From the NCBI GenBank assembly GCA_963170055.1, contig CAUJGJ010000049.1, positions 7,501 to 71,500 on the forward strand: a DNA stretch of 64,000 bases. The letters are read 5' to 3'. How positions within the stretch are numbered: position 1 is the stretch's first letter; each line of letters begins with the position of its first letter. Origin of the DNA: Halisarca cf. caerulea. Lineage: Eukaryota > Porifera > Demospongiae > Chondrillida > Halisarcidae. The notes under the pieces are model-generated. The model searched no databases and was not told where the DNA came from. It saw only the letters and a list, made by a program, of their open reading frames with translations. The translations under genes were made by a program, and so were the position numbers. Positions 39,101 to 52,772 of this stretch are shown one piece after another.

Positions 39101-41800
39101 TGTCAACTGGGAATGTGCGTGGTGCTAGTGCCAAATATTGGTATTAGCACCAGCATATCCAACACTACACAAATACGCCCACAGCACTTCAGTAAGGTCA
39201 TGTGTGTCCACTGGGAATGTGCGTGGGGCTAGTGCCAAATATTGGTATTAGCACCACCATATCCAAAATTACACATATACGCCCACAGTAGTTAAGAATC
39301 TTCATGTGTGCCCACTGGGAATGTTCGTGGTGCTAGTGCCAAATATTGGTATTAGCACCAGCATTTGCACACTACACAAATACGCCCACAGCACTTCAGT
39401 AAGGTCATGTGTGCAAACTGGGAATGTGCGTGGTGCTAATGCCAAATATTGTATTAGCACCAGTATATCCAACACTACACAAATACGCCCACAGCACTTG
39501 AGAAACTTCATGTGTGTCCACTGGGAATGTGCGTGGTGCTAGTGCCAAATATTGGTATTAGCACCAGCATATCCAACACTACACAAATACGCCCACAGCA
39601 CTTCAGTAAGGTCATGTGTGTTCACTGGGAATGTGCGTGGTGCTAGTGCCAAATATTGGTATTAGCACCAGCATATCCAACATTACACAAATACGCCAAC
39701 AGTAGCTAAGAATCTTCATGTGTGTCCACTGGGAATGTGCGTGGTGCTAGTGCCAAATATTAGTATTAGCACCACCATATCAAACACTACACAAATACGC
39801 CCACAGCACTTCAGAAAGGTCATGTGTGTCCACTGGGAATGTGCGTGGTGCTAGTGCCAAATATTTCTATTAGCACCACCATATCCAACACTACACAAAT
39901 ACGCCCACAGTACTTCAGTAAGGTCATGAGTGCCCACTGGGAATGTGCGTGGTGCTAGTGCCAAATATTGGTATTAGCACCAGCATATCCAACACTTCAT
40001 AAATACGCCCAGAGCACCTCAGAAACTTCATGTGTGTCCACCGGGAATGTGCGTGGTGCTAGTTCCAAATATTGGTATTAGCTCCAGCATATCCAACACT
40101 ACACAAATACGCTTACAGCACTTCAGTAAGGTCATGTGTGCCCACTGGGAATGTGCGTGGTGTTAGTGCCAAATATTGGTATTAGCACCACCATTTCCAA
40201 CACTACACAAATACGCCCACAGCACTTCAGAAAGGTCATGTGTGTCCACTGGGAATGTGCGTGGTGCTAGTGCAAAATATTGGTATTAGCACCACCATAT
40301 CCAACATTACACAAATACGCCCACAGTAGTTAAGAATCTTCATGTGTGCCCACTGGGAATGTTCGTGGTGCTAGTGCCAAATATTGGTATTAGCACCAGC
40401 ATATCCAACACCACACAAATACGCCCACAGCACTTCAGTAAGGTCATGTGTGCCCACTGGGAATGTGCGTGGTGCTAGTGCCAAATATTAAATTAGCACC
40501 AGTATATCCAACACTACACAAATACGCCCACAGCACTTGAGAAACTTCATGTGTGTCCACTGGGAATGTGCGTGGTGCTAGTGCCAAATATTGGTATTAG
40601 CACCAGCATTTCCAACATTACACAAATACGCCAACAGTAGTTAAGAATCTTCATGTGTGTCCACTGGGAATGTGCGTGGTGCTAGTGCCAAATATTTCTA
40701 TTAGCACCACCATATCCAACACTACACAAATACGCCCACAGTACTTCAGTAAGGTCATGAGTGCCCACTGGAAATGTGCGTGGTGCTAGTGCCAAATATT
40801 GGTATTAGCACCAGCATATCCATCACTACATAAATACGCCAAGAGCACCTCAGAAACTTCATGTGTGTCCACCGGGAATGTGCGTGGTGCTAGTGCCAAA
40901 TATTGGTATTAGCACCAGCATATCCAACACTACACAAATACGCCAACAGTAGTTAAGAATCTTCATGTGTGTCCACTGGGAATGTACGTGGTGCTAGTGC
41001 CAAATATTGGTATTAGCACCAGCATATCCAACACTACACAAATACGTCAACACCACTTCAGAAAGGTCATGTGTGTCCACTGGGAATGTGCGTGGTGCTA
41101 GTGCCAAATATTGGTATTAGCACCAGCATATCCAACATTACACAAATACGCCCACAGTAGTTAAGAAACTTCATGTGTGTCTACTGGGAATGTGCGTGGT
41201 GCTAGTGCCAAATATTGGTATTAGCACCAGCATATCCAACATTACACAAATACGCCCACAGTAGTTAAGAAACTTCATGTGTGTCCACTGGGAATGTGCG
41301 TGGTGCTAGTGCCAAATATTGGTATTAGCACCAGCATATCCAACATTACACAAATACGCCCACAGTAGTTAAGAAACTTCATGTGTGTCCACTGGGAATG
41401 TGCGTGGTGCTAGTGCCAAATATTGGTATTAGCACCAGCATATCCAACAATACACAAATAAGCCCACAGCACTTCAGAAACTTCATGTGTGTCCACTGGG
41501 AATGTACGTGGTGCTAGTGCCAAATATTGGTATTAGCACCAGCATTTCCAACACTACACAAATACGTCAACACCACTTCAGAAAGGTCATGTGTGTCCAC
41601 TGGGAATGTGCGTGGTGCTAGTGCCAAATATTGGTATTAGCACCAGCATATCCAACACTACACAAATACGCCCACAGTAGTTAAGAAACTTCATGTGTGT
41701 CCACTGGGAATGTTCGTGGTGCTAGTGCCAAATATTGGTATTAGCACCAGCATATCCAACATTACACAAATACGCCCACAGTAGTTAAGAAACTTCATGT
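36150..41800 (+). repeat. ~2907-bp (28-monomer) tandem duplication
   Basis: GCATTTGCACACTAC at 36454 and 39361, and AATGTACGTGG at 38074 and 40981, share a 2907-bp offset, as do the TATTAAATT and CATAAATACGCCAAGAG monomers between them. Similarity fades after about 38790/41700, where monomer subtypes no longer match. The true unit boundary is therefore approximate. Confidence 0.85.
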
Positions 41801-43934
41801 GTGTCCACAGGGAATGTGCGTGGTGCTAGTGCCAAATATTGGTATTAGCACCAGCATATCCAACATTACACAAATACGCCCACAGTAGTTAAGTAACTTC
41901 ATGTGTTTCCACTGGGAATGTGCGTGGTGCTAGTGCCAAATATTGGTATTAGCACCAGCATATCCAACTCTACACAAATACGCCCACAGCACTTCAGAAA
42001 GGTCATGTGTGCCCACTAGGAATGTGCGTGGTGCTAGTGCCAAATATTGGTATTAGCACCAGCATATCCAACATTACACAAATACGCCCACAGTAGTTAA
42101 GAAACTTCATGTGTGTCTACTGGGAATGTGCGTGGTGCTAGTGCCAAATATTGGTATTAGCACCACCATATCCAACACCACACAAATACGCCCACAGCAC
42201 TTCAGTAAGGTCATGTGTGCCCACTGGGAATGTGCGTGGTGCTAGTGCCAAATATTAAATTAGCACCAGTATATCCAACACTACACAAATACGCCCACAG
42301 CACTTGAGAAACTTCATGTGTGTCCACTGGGAATGTGCGTGGTGCTAGTGCCAAATATTGGTATTAGCACCAGCATTTCCAACATTACACAAATACGCCA
42401 ACAGTAGTTAAGAATCTTCATGTGTGTCCACTGGGAATGTGCGTGGTGCTAGTGCCAAATATTTCTATTAGCACCACCATATCCAACACTACACAAATAC
42501 GCCCACAGTACTTCAGTAAGGTCATGAGTGCCCACTGGAAATGTGCGTGGTGCTAGTGCCAAATATTGGTATTAGCACCAGCATATCCATCACTACATAA
42601 ATACGCCAAGAGCACCTCAGAAACTTCATGTGTGTCCACCGGGAATGTGCGTGGTGCTAGTGCCAAATATTGGTATTAGCACCAGCATATCCAACACTAC
42701 ACAAATACGCCAACAGTAGTTAAGAATCTTCATGTGTGTCCACTGGGAATGTACGTGGTGCTAGTGCCAAATATTGGTATTAGCACCAGCATATCCAACA
42801 CTACACAAATACGTCAACACCACTTCAGAAAGGTCATGTGTGTCCACTGGGAATGTGCGTGGTGCTAGTGCCAAATATTGGTATTAGCACCAGCATATCC
42901 AACATTACACAAATACGCCCACAGTAGTTAAGAAACTTCATGTGTGTCTACTGGGAATGTGCGTGGTGCTAGTGCCAAATATTGGTATTAGCACCAGCAT
43001 ATCCAACATTACACAAATACGCCCACAGTAGTTAAGAAACTTCATGTGTGTCCACTGGGAATGTGCGTGGTGCTAGTGCCAAATATTGGTATTAGCACCA
43101 GCATATCCAACATTACACAAATACGCCCACAGTAGTTAAGAAACTTCATGTGTGTCCACTGGGAATGTGCGTGGTGCTAGTGCCAAATATTGGTATTAGC
43201 ACCAGCATATCCAACACTACACAAATAAGCCCACAGCACTTCAGAAACTTCATGTGTGTCCACTGGGAATGTACGTGGTGCTAGTGCCAAATATTGGTAT
43301 TAGCACCAGCATTTCCAACACTACACAAATACGTCAACACCACTTCAGAAAGGTCATGTGTGTCCACTGGGAATGTGCGTGGTGCTAGTGCCAAATATTG
43401 GTATTAGCACCAGCATATCCAACACTACACAAATACGCCCACAGTAGTTAAGAAACTTCATGTGTGTCCACTGGGAATGTGCGTGGTGCTAGTGCCAAAT
43501 ATTGGTATTAGCACCAGCATATCCAACATTACACAAATACGCCCACAGTAGTTAAGAAACTTCATGTGTGTCCACTGGGAATGTGCGTGGTGCTAGTGCC
43601 AAATATTGGTATTAGCACCAGCATATCCAACATTACACAAATACGCCCACAGTAGTTAAGTAACTTCATGTGTTTCCACTGGGAATGTGCGTGGTGCTAG
43701 TGCCAAATATTGGTATTAGCACCAGCATATCCAACTCTACACAAATACGCCCACAGCACTTCAGAAAGGTCATGTGTGCCCACTAGGAATGTGCGTGGTG
43801 CTAGTGCCAAATATTGGTATTAGCACCAGCATATCCAACATTACACAAATACGCCCACAGTAGTTAAGAAACTTCATGTGTGTCTACTGGGAATGTGCGT
43901 GGTGCTAGTGCCAAATATTGGTATTAGCACCAGC
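40401..43934 (+). repeat. 1767-bp (17-monomer) tandem duplication
   Basis: TATTAAATT at 40486 and 42253, and AGCATTTCCAACACTAC at 41541 and 43308, are 1767 bp apart. The ACGTCAACACCACTTC, CCACTAGGAATG and TTAAGTAACTTC variants flank them in the second part. Copies are about 40401-42167 and 42168-43934, and they overlap the second copy of the 2907-bp duplication. Confidence 0.9.
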
Positions 43935-44660
43935 ATATCCAACACTACACAAATATGCCCACAGCACTTCAGAAACTTCATGTGTGTCCACTGGGAATGT
44001 ACGTGGTGCTAGTGCCAAATATTGGTATTAGCACCAGCATATCCAACACTATACAAATACGTCAACACCACTTCAGAAGGTCATGTGTGTCCACTGGGAA
44101 TGTGCGTGGTGCTAGTGCCAAATATTGGTATTAGCACCAGCATATCCAACATTACACAAATACGCCCACAGTAGTTAAGAAACTTCATGTGTGTCCACTG
44201 GGAATGTGCGTGGTGCTAGTGCCAAATATTGGTATTAGCACCAGCATATCCAACACTACACAAATACGCTCACAGCACTTCAGAAACTTCATGTGTGTCC
44301 ACTGGGAATGTGCGTGGTGCTAGTGCCAAATATTGGTATTAGCACCAGCATATCCAACATTACACAAATACGCCCACAGTAGTTAAGAATCTTCATGTGT
44401 GTCCACTGGGAATGTGCGTGGTGCTAGTGCCAAATATTGGTATTAGCACCAGCATATCCAACAATACACAAATACGCCCACAGTAGTTAAGAAACTTCAT
44501 GTGTGTCCACTGGGAATGTGCGTGGTGTTAGTGCCAAATATTGGTATTAGTACCAGCATATCCAACACTACACAAATACGCCCACAGCACTTCAGTAACT
44601 TCATGTGTGTCCACTGGGAATGTGCGTGGTGCTAGTGCCAAATATTGGTATTAGCACCAC

Positions 44661-47600
44661 CATATCCAACACTACACAAATACGCCCACAGCACTTCAGA
44701 AAGGTCATGTGTGTCCACTGGGAATGTGCGTGGTGCTAGTGCCAAATATTTCTATTAGCACCACCATATCCAACACTACACAAATACGCCCACAGTACTT
44801 CAGTAAGGTCATGAGTGCCCACTGGGAATGTGCGTGGTGCTAGTGCCAAATATTGGTATTAGCACCAGCATATCCAACACTTCATAAATACGCCCAGAGC
44901 ACCTCAGAAACTTCATGTGTGTCCACCGGGAATGTGCGTGGTGCTAGTGCCAAATATTGGTATTAGCACCAGCATATCCAACACTACACAAATACGCCCA
45001 CAGCACTTCAGTAAGGTCATGTGTGCCCACTGGGAATGTGCGTGGTGTTAGTGCCAAATATTGGTATTAGCACCACCATTTCCAACACTACACAAATACG
45101 CCCACAGCACTTCAGAAAGGTCATGTGTGTCCACTGGGAATGTGCGTGGTGCTAGTGCAAAATATTGGTATTAGCACCACCATATCCAACATTACACAAA
45201 TACGCCCACAGTAGTTAAGAATCTTCATGTGTGCCCACTGGGAATGTTCGTGGTGCTAGTGCCAAATATTGGTATTAGCACCAGCATTTCCAACACCACA
45301 CAAATACGCCCACAGCACTTCAGTAAGGTCATGTGTGCCCACTGGGAATGTGCGTGGTGCTAGTGCCAAATATTAAATTAGCACCAGTATATCCAACACT
45401 ACACAAATACGCCCACAGCACTTCAGAAACTTCATGTGTGTCCACTGGGAATGTGCGTGGTGCTAGTGCCAAATATTGGTATTAGCACCAGCATTTCCAA
45501 CATTACACAAATACGCCAACAGTAGTTAAGAATCTTCATGTGTGTCCACTGGGAATGTGCGTGGTGCTAGTGCCAAATATTTCTATTAGCACCACCATAT
45601 CCAACACTACACAAATACGCCCACAGTACTTCAGTAAGGTCATGAGTGCCCACTGGAAATGTGCGTGGTGCTAGTGCCAAATATTGGTATTAGCACCAGC
45701 ATATCCAACACTACATAAATATGCCAAGAGCACCTCAGAAACTTCATGTGTGTCCACCGGGAATGTGCGTGGTGCTAGTGCCAAATATTGGTATTAGCAC
45801 CAGCATATCCAACACTACACAAATACGCCCACAGCACTTCAGTAAGGTCATGTGTGCCCACTGGGAATGTGCGTGGTTTTAGTGCCAAATATTGGTATTA
45901 GCACCAGAATATCCAACACTACACAAATACGCCCACAGCACTTCAGAAACTTCATGTGTATCCACTGGAAATGTGCGTAGTGCTAGTGCCAAATATTGGT
46001 ATTAGCACCACCACATCCAACACTACACAAATACGCCCACAGCACTTCAGAAAGGTCATGTGTGTCCTCTAAGAATGTGCGTGGTGCTAGTGCAAAATAT
46101 TGGTATTAGCACCAGCATATCCAACACTACACAAATAGGCCCACAGCACTTCAGTAAGGTCATGTGTGTCCACTGGGAATGTGCGTGGTGCTAGTGCCAA
46201 ATATTGGTATTAGCACCACCATATCCAACATTACACAAATACGCCCACAGTAGTTAAGAATCTTCATGTGTGTCCACTGGGAATGTTCGTGGTGCTAGTG
46301 CCAAATATTGGTATTAGCACCAGCATTTCCAACACTACACAAATACGCCCACAGTAGTTAAGAATCTTCATGTGTGTCCACTGGGAATGTTCGTGGTGCT
46401 AGTGCCAAATATTGGTATTAGCACCAGCATTTCCAACACTACACAAATACGCCCACAGCACTTCAGAAACTTCATGTGTGTCCACTGGGAATGTGCGTGG
46501 TGCTAGTGCCAAATATTTCTATTAGCACCAGCATATCCAACACTTCACAAATACACCCACAGTACTTCAGTAAGGTCATGAGTGCCCACTGGGAATGTGC
46601 GTGGTGCTAGTGCCAAATATTGGTATTAGCACCAGCATATCCAACACTACATAAATACGCCCAGAGCTCCTCAGAAACTTCATGTGTGTCCACCGGGAAT
46701 GTGCGTGGTGCTAGTGCCAAATATTGGTATTAGCACCAGCATATCCAACACTACACAAATACGCCCACAGCACTTCAGAAAGGTCATGTGTGTCCACTGG
46801 GAATGTGCGTGGTGCTAGTGCCAAATATTTCTATTAGCACCACCATATCCAACACTACACAAATACGCCCACAGTACTTCAGTAAGGTCATGAGTGCCCA
46901 CTGGGAATGTGCGTGGTGCTAGTGCCAAATATTGGTATTAGCACCAGCATATCCAACACTTCATAAATACGCCCAGAGCACCTCAGAAACTTCATGTGTG
47001 TCCACCGGGAATGTGCGTGGTGCTAGTGCCAAATATTGGTATTAGCACCAGCATATCCAACACTACACAAATACGCCCACAGCACTTCAGTAAGGTCATG
47101 TGTGCCCACTGGGAATGTGCGTGGTGTTAGTGCCAAATATTGGTATTAGCACCACCATTTCCAACACTACACAAATACGCCCACAGCACTTCAGAAAGGT
47201 CATGTGTGTCCACTGGGAATGTGCGTGGTGCTAGTGCAAAATATTGGTATTAGCACCACCATATCCAACATTACACAAATACGCCCACAGTAGTTAAGAA
47301 TCTTCATGTGTGCCCACTGGGAATGTTCGTGGTGCTAGTGCCAAATATTGGTATTAGCACCAGCATTTCCAACACCACACAAATACGCCCACAGCACTTC
47401 AGTAAGGTCATGTGTGCCCACTGGGAATGTGCGTGGTGCTAGTGCCAAATATTAAATTAGCACCAGTATATCCAACACTACACAAATACGCCCACAGCAC
47501 TTCAGAAACTTCATGTGTGTCCACTGGGAATGTGCGTGGTGCTAGTGCCAAATATTGGTATTAGCACCAGCATTTCCAACATTACACAAATACGCCAACA

Positions 47601-48818
47601 GTAGTTAAGAATCTTCATGTGTGTCCACTGGGAATGTGCGTGGTGCTAGTGCCAAATATTTCTATTAGCACCACCATATCCAACACTACACAAATACGCC
47701 CACAGTACTTCAGTAAGGTCATGAGTGCCCACTGGAAATGTGCGTGGTGCTAGTGCCAAATATTGGTATTAGCACCAGCATATCCAACACTACATAAATA
47801 TGCCAAGAGCACCTCAGAAACTTCATGTGTGTCCACCGGGAATGTGCGTGGTGCTAGTGCCAAATATTGGTATTAGCACCAGCATATCCAACACTACACA
47901 AATACGCCCACAGCACTTCAGTAAGGTCATGTGTGCCCACTGGGAATGTGCGTGGTGCTAGTGCCAAATATTGGTATTAGCACCAGAATATCCAACACTA
48001 CACAAATACGCCCACAGCACTTCAGAAACTTCATGTGTATCCACTGGAAATGTGCGTAGTGCTAGTGCCAAATATTGGTATTAGCACCACCACATCCAAC
48101 ACTACACAAATACGCCCACAGCACTTCAGAAAGGTCATGTGTGTCCACTAAGAATGTGCGTGGTGCTAGTGCAAAATATTGGTATTAGCACCAGCATATC
48201 CAACACTACACAAATAGGCCCACAGCACTTCAGTAAGGTCATGTGTGTCCACTGGGAATGTGCGTGGTGCTAGTGCCAAATATTGGTATTAGCACCACCA
48301 TATCCAACATTACACAAATACGCCCACAGTAGTTAAGAATCTTCATGTGTGTCCACTGGGAATGTTCGTGGTGCTAGTGCCAAATATTGGTATTAGCACC
48401 AGCATTTCCAACACTACACAAATACGCCCACAGTAGTTAAGAATCTTCATGTGTGTCCACTGGGAATGTTCGTGGTGCTAGTGCCAAATATTGGTATTAG
48501 CACCAGCATTTCCAACACTACACAAATACGCCCACAGCACTTCAGAAACTTCATGTGTGTCCACTGGGAATGTGCGTGGTGCTAGTGCCAAATATTTCTA
48601 TTAGCACCAGCATATCCAACACTTCACAAATACACCCACAGTACTTCAGTAAGGTCATGAGTGCCCACTGGGAATGTGCGTGGTGCTAGTGCCAAATATT
48701 GGTATTAGCACCAGCATATCCAACACTACATAAATACGCCCAGAGCTCCTCAGAAACTTCATGTGTGTCCACCGGGAATGTGCGTGGTGCTAGTGCCAAA
48801 TATTGGTATTAGCACCAG
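44661..48818 (+). repeat. 2079-bp (20-monomer) tandem duplication
   Basis: The TTTCTATT monomer at 44721 and 46800, and GAATGTTCGTGG at 46281 and 48360, have a 2079-bp offset. Copies are about 44661-46739 and 46740-48818. A few differences are visible, such as GTCCTCTAAGAATG versus GTCCACTAAGAATG and GGTTTTAGTGCC versus GGTGCTAGTGCC. Confidence 0.9.
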
Positions 48819-51800
48819 CATATCCAACACTACACAAATACGCCCACAGCACTTCAGTAAGGTCATGTGTGCCCACTGGGAATGTGCGTGGTGCTAGTGC
48901 CAAATATTGGTATTAGCACCAGCATATCCAACACTACACATATATGCCCACAGCACTTCAGAAACTTCATGTGTATCCACTGGGAATGTGCGTGGTGCTA
49001 GTGCCAAATATTGGTATTAGCACCAGCATATCCAACACTACACAAATACGCCCACAGAACTTCAGAAAGGTCATGTGTGTCCACTGGGAATGTGCGTGGT
49101 GCTAGTGCCAAATATTGGTATTAGCACCAGCTTATCCAACATCACACAAATACGCCCACAGTTGTTAAGAAACTTCATGTGTGTCCACTGGTAATGTGCG
49201 TGGTGCTAGTGCCAAATATTGGTATTAGCACCAGCATTTCCAACACCACACAAATACGCCCACAGCACTTCAGTAAGGTCATGTGTGCCCACTGGGAATG
49301 TGCGTGGTGCTAGTGCCAAATATTAAATTAGCACCAGTATATCCAACACTACACAAATACGCCCACAGCACTTGAGAAACTTCATGTGTGTCCACTGGGA
49401 ATGTGCGTGGTGCTAGTGCCAAATATTGGTATTAGCACCAGCATTTCCAACATTACACAAATACGCCAACAGTAGTTAAGAATCTTCATGTGTGTCCACT
49501 GGGAATGTGCGTGGTGCTAGTGCCAAATATTTCTATTAGCACCACCATATCCAACACTACACAAATACGCCCACAGTACTTCAGTAAGGTCATGAGTGCC
49601 CACTGGAAATGTGCGTGGTGCTAGTGCCAAATATTGGTATTAGCTCCAGCATATCCAACACTACATAAATACGCCAAGAGCACCTCAGAAACTTCATGTG
49701 TGTCCACCGGGAATGTGCGTGGTGCTAGTGCCAAATATTGGTATTAGCACCAGCATATCCAACGCTACACAAATACGCCAACAGTAGTTAAGAATCTTCA
49801 TGTGTGTCCACTGGGAATGTACGTGGTGCTAGTGCCAAATATTGGTATTAGCACCAGCATATCGAACACTACACAAATACGTCAACACCACTTCAGAAAG
49901 GTCATGTGTGTCCACTGGGAATGTGCGTGGTGCTAGTTCCAAATATTGGTATTAGCACCAGCTTATCCAACATTACACAAATACGCCCACAGTAGTTAAG
50001 AAACTTCATGTGTGTCCACTGGGAATGTGCGTGGTGCTAGTGCCAAATATTGGGATTAACACCAGCATAACCAACATTACACAAATACGCCCACAGTAGT
50101 TAAGAAACTTCATGTGTGTCCACTGGGAATGTGCGTGGTGCTAGTGCCAAATATTGGTATTAGCACCATTATATCCAACATTACACAAATACGCCAACAG
50201 TAGTTAAGAATCTTCATGTGTGTCCACTGGGAATGTGCGTGGTGCTAGTGCCAAATATTTCTATTAGCACCACCATATCCAACACTACACAAATACGCCC
50301 ACAGTACTTCAGTAAGGTCATGAGTGCCCACTGGAAATGTGCGTGGTGCTAGTGCCAAATATTGGTATTAGCACCAGCATATCCAACACTACATAAATAT
50401 GCCAAGAGCACCTCAGAAACTTCATGTGTGTCCACCGGGAATGTGCGTGGTGCTAGTGCCAAATATTGGTATTAGCACCAGCATATCCAACACTACACAA
50501 ATACGCCCACAGCACTTCAGTAAGGTCATGTGTGCCCACTGGGAATGTGCGTGGTGCTAGTGCCAAATATTGGTATTAGCACCAGAATATCCAACACTAC
50601 ACAAATACGCCCACAGCACTTCAGAAACTTCATGTGTATCCACTGGAAATGTGCGTAGTGCTAGTGCCAAATATTGGTATTAGCACCACCACATCCAACA
50701 CTACACAAATACGCCCACAGCACTTCAGAAAGGTCATGTGTGTCCACTAAGAATGTGCGTGGTGCTAGTGCAAAATATTGGTATTAGCACCAGCATATCC
50801 AACACTACACAAATAGGCCCACAGCACTTCAGTAAGGTCATGTGTGTCCACTGGGAATGTGCGTGGTGCTAGTGCCAAATATTGGTATTAGCACCACCAT
50901 ATCCAACATTACACAAATACGCCCACAGTAGTTAAGAATCTTCATGTGTGTCCACTGGGAATGTTCGTGGTGCTAGTGCCAAATATTGGTATTAGCACCA
51001 GCATTTCCAACACTACACAAATACGCCCACAGTAGTTAAGAATCTTCATGTGTGTCCACTGGGAATGTTCGTGGTGCTAGTGCCAAATATTGGTATTAGC
51101 ACCAGCATTTCCAACACTACACAAATACGCCCACAGCACTTCAGAAACTTCATGTGTGTCCACTGGGAATGTGCGTGGTGCTAGTGCCAAATATTTCTAT
51201 TAGCACCAGCATATCCAACACTTCACAAATACACCCACAGTACTTCAGTAAGGTCATGAGTGCCCACTGGGAATGTGCGTGGTGCTAGTGCCAAATATTG
51301 GTATTAGCACCAGCATATCCAACACTACATAAATACGCCCAGAGCTCCTCAGAAACTTCATGTGTGTCCACCGGGAATGTGCGTGGTGCTAGTGCCAAAT
51401 ATTGGTATTAGCACCAGCATATCCAACACTACACAAATACGCCCACAGCACTTCAGTAAGGTCATGTGTGCCCACTGGGAATGTGCGTGGTGCTAGTGCC
51501 AAATATTGGTATTAGCACCAGCATATCCAACACTACACATATATGCCCACAGCACTTCAGAAACTTCATGTGTATCCACTGGGAATGTGCGTGGTGCTAG
51601 TGCCAAATATTGGTATTAGCACCAGCATATCCAACACTACACAAATACGCCCACAGAACTTCAGAAAGGTCATGTGTGTCCACTGGGAATGTGCGTGGTG
51701 CTAGTGCCAAATATTGGTATTAGCACCAGCTTATCCAACATCACACAAATACGCCCACAGTTGTTAAGAAACTTCATGTGTGTCCACTGGTAATGTGCGT

Positions 51801-52772
51801 GGTGCTAGTACCAAATATTGGTATTAGCACCAGCATTTCCAACACCACACAAATACGCCCACAGCACTTCAGTAAGGTCATGTGTGCCCACTGGGAATGT
51901 GCGTGGTGCTAGTGCCAAATATTAAATTAGCACCAGTATATCCAACACTACACAAATACGCCCACAGCACTTGAGAAACTTCATGTGTGTCCACTGGGAA
52001 TGTGCGTGGTGCTAGTGCCAAATATTGGTATTAGCACCAGCATTTCCAACATTACACAAATACGCCAACAGTAGTTAAGAATCTTCATGTGTGTCCACTG
52101 GGAATGTGCGTGGTGCTAGTGCCAAATATTTCTATTAGCACCACCATATCCAACACTACACAAATACGCCCACAGTACTTCAGTAAGGTCATGAGTGCCC
52201 ACTGGAAATGTGCGTGGTGCTAGTGCCAAATATTGGTATTAGCACCAGCATATCCAACACTACATAAATACGCCAAGAGCACCTCAGAAACTTCATGTGT
52301 GTCCACCGGGAATGTGCGTGGTGCTAGTGCCAAATATTGGTATTAGCACCAGCATATCCAACACTACACAAATACGCCAACAGTAGTTAAGAATCTTCAT
52401 GTGTGTCCACTGGGAATGTACGTGGTGCTAGTGCCAAATATTGGTATTAGCACCAGCATATCGAACACTACACAAATACGTCAACACCACTTCAGAAAGG
52501 TCATGTGTGTCCACTGGGAATGTGCGTGGTGCTAGTTCCAAATATTGGTATTAGCACCAGCTTATCCAACATTACACAAATACGCCCACAGTAGTTAAGA
52601 AACTTCATGTGTGTCCACTGGGAATGTGCGTGGTGCTAGTGCCAAATATTGGGATTAACACCAGCATAACCAACATTACACAAATACGCCCACAGTAGTT
52701 AAGAAACTTCATGTGTGTCCACTGGGAATGTGCGTGGTGCTAGTGCCAAATATTGGTATTAGCACCATTATA
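47575..52772 (+). repeat. 2599-bp (25-monomer) tandem duplication
   Basis: The TTTCTATT monomer at 47640 and 50239, and GAATGTTCGTGG at 48360 and 50959, have a 2599-bp offset. The CATATCGAACACTAC, AGCTTATCC, GGGATTAACACC and CACCATTATATCC variants appear once per copy in the same order. Differences such as TAGCTCCAGC (49640) versus TAGCACCAGC and AACGCTACAC (49763) versus AACACTACAC show that the copies are not identical. Confidence 0.9.
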
